64,000 nt of DNA from the NCBI RefSeq assembly GCF_002252505.1, contig NZ_NNRL01000169.1, positions 149,065-213,064 of the forward strand, given 5' to 3'. Shown piece by piece: positions 58,077 through 64,000 of the stretch; position 1 is the stretch's first letter; each line of letters begins with the position of its first letter. Position numbers and translations under genes: made by a program. The notes under the pieces are model-generated. The model did not search any database and was not told where the DNA came from. It was given only the letters and a program-made list of their open reading frames with translations. Source of the DNA: Brucella grignonensis (GTDB lineage Bacteria > Pseudomonadota > Alphaproteobacteria > Rhizobiales > Rhizobiaceae).

Positions 58077-58113
58077 AACCAAAGTCCAATGAGTTTCACT
58101 CAATGAACTTTGG
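58077..58113 (-). terminator. Possible terminator of the PodJ-like gene
   Basis: Near-perfect 16-base inverted repeat, CCAAAGTTCATTGAGT against ACTCATTGGACTTTGG, starting three bases past the stop. There is no strong T run, so termination or message protection are both possible. Confidence 0.45.
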
Positions 58114-58115
58114 TA

Positions 58116-61073
58116 TTACTTGTTCTTCTCGAGAAGGAGCTGCACGAGCTGCTGATTGACCTCGCCAGTCGGCTCTTGACCATGGGCTTTCTGAATTTCA
58201 GCGATGGCATTGCGGGTCTTGTTGCCCATCACACCGTCTGCAGTTCCAACATCATAGCCGTTCTTCTGGAGAATGAGCTGGATGTTGCGAACGGCCTTCT
58301 TCATATCGACTGAGGCAGTGGTGACCGGCTTCTCATCGGACCATCCCTCAGGAATATCGACTAAATTGGCTTCCCGATTGAGCGGCTTAGCCTTCCAGAG
58401 TTCAACGCTGCCCTTGGCGCGTTCAAGTTGCTGAGGCTTCAGTGCTGCGCCGATCTGATCGCGCTTTTCAGCTGCATCCTTGTCGCCGGCTTTGGCCGCA
58501 AGTGCGAACCATTTGTAGCTTTCTTCAAGGTTCACCTGCATTCCCAGGCCCTTGGCGGCGAGAATGCCGAGATTATATTGGCTATCCTTGACGCCGAGTT
58601 CTGCAGCTTCGGTAAACCAGTGCACAGCGGATGCATTGTCGGGTGTGCCATTGGCACCCGATGCAAAAAGCACCGCCAGATTATGCATGGCGCTGGTATT
58701 ACCTTGTTTGGCTGCTTGCTGATACCAATCAACTGCTTTTGTGAGATTGCGGGGCATGCCGAGCCCCTTCTCATTAAAATTGCCCATGCGATAAAGTGCT
58801 GGCGCAAAGCCTTTTGCTGCCGACGTCTCAAACCACTTTGCAGCTTCTGCCAGATTTTCCTGAACGCCACGGCCTTCCATATAGCGATTGCCAATTTCGA
58901 ACAGTGCACGAGGATCACCGGTCATTGCGGCTTCACGCAACGCTGCGGGACCGGCTTCCACCGGCACTTCGGTTACAGTAGTTTCCGGTTCCTGCGCCGG
59001 TGCCGTATCGGCAATCGTCGGCTCTTGAGGTGCCGGATTTGGCATTGTTACACTCAGATTGCTCTCCTGCTGCGGCTTGGCAATCTCTGTCTCGGGTATG
59101 ACTGTTTCCGGCATTGGCTGAATTTTTGGTGCCGGTAATGCTTCGTTTGCAGGAGCGATAGAAGCTGTCGTTTCTCTATCGATTGCGGGCACTTCTGTTT
59201 TTGCGGAAAGCTCCGCCTGTTGACGGGCTTCGAGGAACGCCGAGCCTGCCTGCAGGCCAGCAATTGCCAGCATTACAGCACCAATTGCCAGCAGAATAGG
59301 TTTGCGCTGGCGGTTGAAAAGATCGCTGATCGATCCCTTCTTCTTCTCGGGAGCCTTTTCTGATTGCTGTTCAAGTCTGGTTGCCTCCTCGGCCGCTTGC
59401 TGCGCAGTACGGCGTGCAACGCTGATCAGATCGGCTTTGCCGCTTGTTTCAGCCTTCGTGTTTTCTTGCTGACTGCGCTCTTCGCGCACGCGCTTCATGA
59501 TCGTGTTGAGGTCAAGCACGCTGTCATTGTCAGGCTGAACGGAATCCAGTGAAGCACTCAGTTCCGGCTCCTGACGCGTCTTAGGCGTCAGCTTTGCAAG
59601 TTTCTCGTCGGTATTCGTTGCATCAACGACAGGCTTTGCGTGCTTTTCGACTGTCTGAGGAGCAAGGCTCGGAAAGGCTTGTGGTGCAGCAGAATATGGA
59701 TTTGCGGCAGGCTTGGCTTTTGGGCTTGCCTGCGGGAGATGTGGTTGCGCATCGATCTGCTGTTCAAGGTTTGCAAGCCGATCAACGACCTTAACGAGCG
59801 TCTCGTGAACAGCTTCAAATGTCTTGCCATTACGCTCGTCGGCATTGCGGGCAAGGGCCTCAAGCGATTTCATATCATTGGCAAGCTGTAGCGCAATCGC
59901 GGTATCATGTTGCGAGCCATGCTTGAGGACATGGGCAACAGCAGTTTCAGCTGCTTCGCGAGCCGCGTGCAAGACCGTTTCGCGGTTGTCTGAAATCGAA
60001 CGTTCGATTGCATCAAGGCGTGGCTTGATTTCTGCAAATTCGGCTGATGGCTTGGCCAGTTGACGCGCGAGGTTTGCGATCTGGCTTTCAAGGCTGCGAA
60101 TAGCTTCGCTCTCCGCCAGCGCGATTTCTTCTGGTTGCGGTGTTTGCAAAAGACTAAGCGATATTTGTTGCGAAATATCGTCCAGACGACCCTCGAGCGT
60201 ATGAAGCATGCCACGTTCTGCATAGTGGCTTGCATATTGCGCATCAAGGCGCTTGGTCAGTTCCTTGAAACGATTATCGACCTTCTCCAGAAGTGCTGGA
60301 TTTGGTTCGCTGGCCCATTTCTCAGCGGCAGCCAGCTTCTGGTCAATTGCCTCCAGACGAGCATCGACGCTGTGATAATCGGACTGGCTCAGGTTTTCCA
60401 TGACCTTACCCACCTGATGGGCAAGGAGATTGATTTGCTGCGCCAGCTGGTCAATTGCCTGTTCAGGCAAGCGCGATCCTTCGCTTAGAGCGTCGATGCG
60501 CTGCGACAGTTCACCAAGGCGGCGGAACAGTGTGTCGGCATTTTGTTCAGCAACAGAGCTGTCAAGTTGCTGTGTCAGTTCGTTAAGACGATGTTCGATG
60601 CGCTCCAGACGAAGCGCTTCTTCATGTTCTGAATTCTGATGGCGGTTGGCAGCGATTATGGCGCGACTGATTTCATCCAGGCGGCTATCGATCTGGCGTA
60701 ACATGCTGTTGTCGGAAAACGATGTGTTCGGGGCTTCGTGCTGTTCTACAAAACGCGGTGCAAAAGCTGGGGATGGCCGCGTGTTATACTGCTCAACCTT
60801 ATTTTGTTCTTCACTGAGACGGCGCAGATGCTCGGCGATTTCAGCAAGACCTTCAATGCGCCTGTCGGATTGTCGCGGCTGCGGGATGCTTGGCGCACGA
60901 GGGCGAGGTGCGGCGCCGCCAAGCTGGCCCAAACGCTTTTCCAACTCTGCCAATGTGTTATGCAGCTCGTTCATAGCGCTCGATTTGGGAGCTGCGGGCG
61001 TATGGCGTTCACGCAGGGCGTTGAGTTCATCAATAATAGAGCGTGAACCGGATGCCTGATGAGTGTTTGCCAT
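58116..61073 (-). CDS. podJ: PodJ-like polarity protein with Sel1 repeats and peptidoglycan-binding domain
   Basis: 985 residues. The N-terminal 480 are coiled coil (ELEKRLGQLGG, heptads to about 450). A low-complexity cytoplasmic stretch follows, then one membrane helix PILLAIGAVMLAIAGLQAGSAF near 600. The periplasmic part has a proline/glutamate-rich linker, four Sel1/TPR-like repeats (ALFEIGNRYMEGRGVQENLA, ALYRMGNFNEKGLG, AMHNLAVLFASG, SQYNLGILAAKGLG) and a C-terminal peptidoglycan-binding helix bundle (ILQKNGYDVGTADGVMG). This is the domain order of PodJ, which marks a cell pole in Caulobacter and rhizobia and organises polar growth. Monocistronic. Confidence 0.8.
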   Translation of the reverse strand: MANTHQASGSRSIIDELNALRERHTPAAPKSSAMNELHNTLAELEKRLGQLGGAAPRPRAPSIPQPRQSDRRIEGLAEIAEHLRRLSEEQNKVEQYNTRPSPAFAPRFVEQHEAPNTSFSDNSMLRQIDSRLDEISRAIIAANRHQNSEHEEALRLERIEHRLNELTQQLDSSVAEQNADTLFRRLGELSQRIDALSEGSRLPEQAIDQLAQQINLLAHQVGKVMENLSQSDYHSVDARLEAIDQKLAAAEKWASEPNPALLEKVDNRFKELTKRLDAQYASHYAERGMLHTLEGRLDDISQQISLSLLQTPQPEEIALAESEAIRSLESQIANLARQLAKPSAEFAEIKPRLDAIERSISDNRETVLHAAREAAETAVAHVLKHGSQHDTAIALQLANDMKSLEALARNADERNGKTFEAVHETLVKVVDRLANLEQQIDAQPHLPQASPKAKPAANPYSAAPQAFPSLAPQTVEKHAKPVVDATNTDEKLAKLTPKTRQEPELSASLDSVQPDNDSVLDLNTIMKRVREERSQQENTKAETSGKADLISVARRTAQQAAEEATRLEQQSEKAPEKKKGSISDLFNRQRKPILLAIGAVMLAIAGLQAGSAFLEARQQAELSAKTEVPAIDRETTASIAPANEALPAPKIQPMPETVIPETEIAKPQQESNLSVTMPNPAPQEPTIADTAPAQEPETTVTEVPVEAGPAALREAAMTGDPRALFEIGNRYMEGRGVQENLAEAAKWFETSAAKGFAPALYRMGNFNEKGLGMPRNLTKAVDWYQQAAKQGNTSAMHNLAVLFASGANGTPDNASAVHWFTEAAELGVKDSQYNLGILAAKGLGMQVNLEESYKWFALAAKAGDKDAAEKRDQIGAALKPQQLERAKGSVELWKAKPLNREANLVDIPEGWSDEKPVTTASVDMKKAVRNIQLILQKNGYDVGTADGVMGNKTRNAIAEIQKAHGQEPTGEVNQQLVQLLLEKNK

Positions 61074-61205
61074 GTGAAATTCACTTTTCCAAAAAGTACT
61101 AGCCAGCCGAAAGCCGAATTCACGAACGAGTCGAAAGCCATGTTTACCGGAGCTATATTCTTACGATCGTGGTAAATAAGTCGTTAAAATCTATTGCTGA
61201 TTGCA

Positions 61206-61231
61206 TAAAAACGGCCTCCTTTTGGGAGGCC
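61206..61231 (-). terminator. Rho-independent terminator of the MFS gene
   Basis: Perfect eight-base stem CGGCCTCC/GGAGGCCG with a five-base loop, followed by TTTTT on the minus strand, about 30 bases after the stop. Confidence 0.8.
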
Positions 61232-61262
61232 GCTGTGGTGTTAAGTTTTGGAAAAATAGATA

Positions 61263-62426
61263 CTATTCGGTTGCAAGCACCGCACGTGGACGCAAAGTGA
61301 GGGCAAGTGCCAGAAAGATCAGGCAGGCAATCGTAACGAATATCGGCAGGCCGTGGGTCAAATATTGTTGAGCGATCCCCGCAAAGAGGGGGCCGATCAA
61401 TGCGCCAACACCCCACATCAAGCCCATGCTGGCATAAATGCCGACGAGCTGAGCGCCTTTGAACTGACTGCCAACCACGCTCAGCATGATCGTATAAATG
61501 CCGACGAAGGCACCGCCCCAAACAAACAACAGCGTATAGGTGAGCCATGGCAGAGTAAGGGCCCACGGCCAGACTGCTGCACCTGCGGCTGAAAGGGCTG
61601 CGAGAATGATGAGCAAGCTTTGACGGCTCATTCTATCTCCCAGAAAGCCAATGGGAATTTGGAGAACGATCGCACCGAACATCATGACGGACATGAGCTG
61701 CGTTGCCTGATTTTCATTCCAGCCGAGATCGACCGCATAGAGCGGCAGAAACGACAGGCCAGCCGATTCAATGGCGGCATTCAACACGGTTGCTGCGAGT
61801 GCGACGGGCGCAAGTGCCAAATAATGCAGCGGGCTTCCATGTGGTTTGTCGGTAATCGGCGGCGCGCTGACTTTGGGGCTTGCAATCAAAAGTGCTGCTA
61901 TGATCGCAAGTGCTGAGCCGATCAGATAGGGCAGGAACCCGCTTGATCCAACCAATGAGAGGATCAATGGCCCGAGCGCAAAGCCCAATGACAGGGCAGC
62001 TGTGTAAATGCCCATGGTCTTGGAACGATTTTCGTCCGTACTCAGCGAATTGAGCCAGGTTTCCGAAACGACGAACAATGTTTCTGATGCTGCCCCCAGC
62101 AATATACGCAATGGGAACCAAAGCCAGATCAATGGTATTGCAGGAAACAAGCCGAGTAATATGGCTGCAGCTGCAAGGGCCGCGACTACCAGCAAACGCA
62201 TGCCGAGTAATGCACTGAGGCGTGGAAGCAGAAAGGCCATGCAAAGCACACCGACCGCATGCATTGCAGCGTTCGCGCCGATAATCGCTTCGCTGAACCC
62301 CATTTCATCTAGGTCGAGTGCGATGAGCGCGGCGCTGAGACTATATGTCAGGCCGAAGATCATTGCAGTACTCGTGACGGCAGTACGGGAGAAAATGACG
62401 TTGGAAGGGGTTTGTTCTGTGGTCAC
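61263..62426 (-). CDS. MFS transporter (YcaD-like)
   Basis: 387 residues, 12 predicted membrane helices, no signal peptide. Between helices 2 and 3 is LLPRLSALLGMRLLV, and between 8 and 9 GFLGDRMSRQSLLI, the MFS loop motif. The pattern RILLGAASETLFVVSETWLN resembles the YcaD/UMF-type subfamily of drug or sugar efflux proteins. Monocistronic, with its own terminator; the substrate cannot be inferred. Confidence 0.82.
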   Translation of the reverse strand: MTTEQTPSNVIFSRTAVTSTAMIFGLTYSLSAALIALDLDEMGFSEAIIGANAAMHAVGVLCMAFLLPRLSALLGMRLLVVAALAAAAILLGLFPAIPLIWLWFPLRILLGAASETLFVVSETWLNSLSTDENRSKTMGIYTAALSLGFALGPLILSLVGSSGFLPYLIGSALAIIAALLIASPKVSAPPITDKPHGSPLHYLALAPVALAATVLNAAIESAGLSFLPLYAVDLGWNENQATQLMSVMMFGAIVLQIPIGFLGDRMSRQSLLIILAALSAAGAAVWPWALTLPWLTYTLLFVWGGAFVGIYTIMLSVVGSQFKGAQLVGIYASMGLMWGVGALIGPLFAGIAQQYLTHGLPIFVTIACLIFLALALTLRPRAVLATE

Positions 62427-62581
62427 AGCTATGATCCGAAGAGCTTGATATTAGAAATACTTAGACAGCAAGCCGGACAAGCAATCAACTGGTTCTGACA
62501 AATCTTTTCTGGTTGTATTTGAAGTGTTAAATCGATTTGTGGTGCGTTTAGTCATCGTGACGAAACAAAGAGGAATACCGA

Positions 62582-63007
62582 ATGGATCTGTCCGCCTATT
62601 CAACTGTCGCGCGCACGCCGTCTGTTGAGGAATATTTGCATCTTCGCGCAGTGGCGGGATTAAGTGCGTTTTCGAAGGCGGCTGCGACCTGCGGACTTAA
62701 AGGCACCGTTTTTGCTGTAGTCGTTTTGCACGGCGATGCAGCTATTGGAATGGGGCGGTTGATTGGAGATGGAGGTTGCTTTTTTCAGGTGGTGGATATT
62801 GCAGTCGATCCAAGACATCAGGGGCAAGGTCTCGGTAGGTCGATTATGAAAGCCATCATGCAATATGTGAATGCCGAGCTTCCTGATTCAGCTTACGTGA
62901 GTCTGATCGCCGATGTGCCAGCTAACAAGCTCTATGAAAAATTTGGCTTTCAGGAAACAGCGCCAAGATCGCTTGGGATGGCTTATCGGGTAAAGAAAAC
63001 GACTTGA
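62582..63007 (+). CDS. GNAT-family N-acetyltransferase
   Basis: 141 residues from ATG 62582, with GAGGAA upstream. Acetyl-CoA-binding DIAVDPRHQGQGLGRSIMKAIM near 78-99, and the end VPANKLYEKFGFQETAPRS. A compact single-domain enzyme of the type that acetylates small amines or antibiotics; substrate unknown. Divergent from the MFS gene across about 155 bases, so the two might share regulation. Confidence 0.85.
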   Translation: MDLSAYSTVARTPSVEEYLHLRAVAGLSAFSKAAATCGLKGTVFAVVVLHGDAAIGMGRLIGDGGCFFQVVDIAVDPRHQGQGLGRSIMKAIMQYVNAELPDSAYVSLIADVPANKLYEKFGFQETAPRSLGMAYRVKKTT

Positions 63008-63481
63008 ATAGGTGTCTCTGGTTGGCCGTATGGGAAATTAAAAAGGTCCTCCGGATGGCGTTATCTTTCTAAATTATCTGTAACTTTCAGTTGCATCTTG
63101 CTGATGTTACTCTGGATTTGCGTTCCGACTCATGGGCAGGGGCATCGGTTCGCAGTCGCTCCAGCAGCCTTGCTGCGGAGCGACTTTTGTCTAGCGGTTG
63201 CTGCACTAACCATTTGCAACTGCAACAAACTGTCATTTTTGTTTTCGGTCAGTGTATTTATTTATGGATTGCAACCTGTTTGCAGGAAGGCACCCGTATC
63301 GCGCACCCCAAGCCCCCCGCCCAAATGCGCGATGCGGGCCTTTGTCTTCGGTGGGTTTGTAGTCTCTTCTGTTATTCGCAAGTCTAGTTATAATCATACA
63401 AAAATAGTATGATTATGTACTTACTCGTTTCATTTGCTTTATTGAAACAATACTGTTATCAAGCAGCCTCTTGGGAGGATT
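63008..63481. other. Gene-free spacer
   Basis: Open frames on the plus strand (63091-63412) have no ribosome site and unlikely composition. No tRNA or other RNA recognised. It precedes the two hairpin-rich segments. Confidence 0.5.
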
Positions 63482-63522
63482 AAACCGCCTGTGCGCGCTC
63501 AGTCGCTGCCGGGCGGTTTTCC
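63482..63522 (+). terminator. Terminator-like hairpin, possible end of an unknown small transcript
   Basis: AAACCGCC and GGCGGTTT pair across a 22-base loop and are followed by TTCCATTTTT. No protein gene ends nearby on this strand, so a short untranslated RNA from the preceding 100 bases is possible. Confidence 0.4.
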
Positions 63523-63629
63523 ATTTTTAGGCCATCCCGAAAACCGTTTCACACTTTTTGAGATAGGCATCTAAAGCGCACGTCGTGGCCAAGTTCCAGA
63601 GTGCGCATATCAGCTATGCATATTTGTTT

Positions 63630-63658
63630 CTTGTAATCATTATATCTGCCGCCTATTT
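63630..63658 (+). promoter_or_regulatory. Heat-shock-sigma (RpoH)-like promoter of the small RNA
   Basis: CTTG at 63630-63633, 18 bases, then CCTATTT at 63652-63658, close to the alphaproteobacterial RpoH form (CTTG, about 17 bases, CYTATNT). The predicted start, near 63664, is immediately before the first hairpin. Confidence 0.5.
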
Positions 63659-63662
63659 TCGG

Positions 63663-63790
63663 GTTGTTCAGTTTCACTCCTCCTCCCAGAAACTGAACTC
63701 GAAGCGCGGCACTCCTCCTCCCAGTCGCGCTTTCCAGATCAGCCCGCTTCGCACTCCTCCTCCCAGCGAAGCGGGCTTTCTTGTCTTCAG
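63663..63790 (+). ncRNA. Triple-hairpin 'cuckoo'-type small RNA with anti-Shine-Dalgarno loops
   Basis: Three successive stem-loops share the identical 13-base loop ACTCCTCCTCCCA but have different stems: 10 pairs at 63666-63698, 9 pairs including one G-U at 63702-63732, and 11 pairs at 63742-63776. The last, GC-rich stem is followed by TTTCTTGTCTT and should terminate transcription. Loops with CCUCCUCCC define the alphaproteobacterial cuckoo RNA family (CcsR RNAs in Rhodobacter), thought to sequester or bind ribosome sites or proteins under stress. Stems that differ but remain paired indicate selection on structure. Families often carry one or two such loops; here there are three in one short transcript. 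Confidence 0.82.
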
Positions 63791-63937
63791 CGTTGAATTT
63801 TGTCTCTTCAGTTTCACCGATTGTGGCAATCCATTTTCGCGCACGTTTCTCCAGAATTTTTCCGTTTGGTCGATTAGAATATGCAGTAGCCGCCGGGTTA
63901 AGCATTATTGCAGTTCGATTTCAGAGGTGAGGGCGGC

Positions 63938-64000
63938 TGACGTTGCCCCAAGTTTTATCCAGTTTTGAGTTCGCTCCAGCGGTTTTGGGTTGCTGTATTC
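63938..64000 (-). mobile_element. End of an IS3-like insertion sequence, continuing past the window
   Basis: TGACGTTGCCCC and the following bases match 12380-12443 except for one C in a C run. On the minus strand the transposase tail NRWSELKTG ends with a stop at 63955-63957. Orientation is the same as in the truncated copy. This copy may be complete, as it runs off the edge. Confidence 0.65.
63955..64000 (-). CDS. Transposase C-terminus (partial)
   Basis: Last 14 codons and stop of the IS3-like transposase, the same residues as in the remnant at 12398. The rest lies beyond the window, so completeness cannot be judged. Confidence 0.55.
   Translation of the reverse strand, partial: NTATQNRWSELKTG

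Noticed and set aside
63549..63968. Frames of 118-127 codons on both strands over the small RNA
   Set aside because: The paired stems and identical loops explain the sequence as a structured RNA; neither frame has a credible start.

Overview
The window looks like a chromosome segment of an alphaproteobacterium of the order Rhizobiales, most likely Brucella/Ochrobactrum. The basis is protein resemblance from memory: a PodJ-like polarity protein, Ti-plasmid-type opine genes, an alphaproteobacterial 'cuckoo' small RNA and Rhizobiales-type intergenic repeats. No database search was possible.

Layout. (1) 0-12.4 kb is a contact-dependent inhibition (CDI) locus. It holds a 3169-residue two-partner-secretion exoprotein with an EndoU-like RNase tip, an immunity gene, an in-frame but start-less orphan toxin module with its own immunity gene, and a third decayed module cut off by the end of an IS3-like element. 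No CdiB/FhaC transporter is in the window. (2) 12.6-27.3 kb is a GC-rich defence island. A compact four-gene operon fits Druantia type II (druM methyltransferase, druF, druG, druE helicase). It is followed by a convergent, frameshifted vsr mismatch endonuclease and an HNH endonuclease with a PUA/EVE-like N-terminus. A related palindromic repeat lies on each side of the block. (3) 28.1-35.6 kb carries an opine-type uptake and oxidation operon (occQMPT-like ABC transporter, three-subunit oxidase, RidA) read leftward, with a divergent OccR-like LysR regulator. (4) 35.6-45.7 kb carries a second LysR gene and a ten-gene rightward catabolic operon: amino-acid-type ABC transporter, dimethylformamidase-like protein, class III transaminase, beta-keto acid cleavage enzyme, GNAT acetyltransferase, histone-deacetylase-like amidohydrolase and thioesterase. 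I know of no described pathway with this combination. (5) 45.9-63.0 kb looks like ordinary chromosome: HTH protein, tRNA-Thr(CGT), nitronate monooxygenase, the DNA-ligase-associated repair cluster, a TauE/SafE exporter with its TIGR02186 partner, an orphan gene, PodJ-like protein, MFS transporter and GNAT enzyme. (6) 63.6-63.8 kb encodes a small RNA of three hairpins with identical anti-Shine-Dalgarno loops, preceded by a heat-shock-sigma-like promoter. A second copy of the IS end begins at 63938 and runs off the window.

How the parts work together. The CDI modules act against neighbouring cells and Druantia/vsr/HNH against incoming DNA. The two transporter-linked operons broaden nitrogen and carbon use, one for arginine-type opines and one for an unknown amide, acetylated amine or beta-amino acid. 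The small RNA probably tunes translation under stress.
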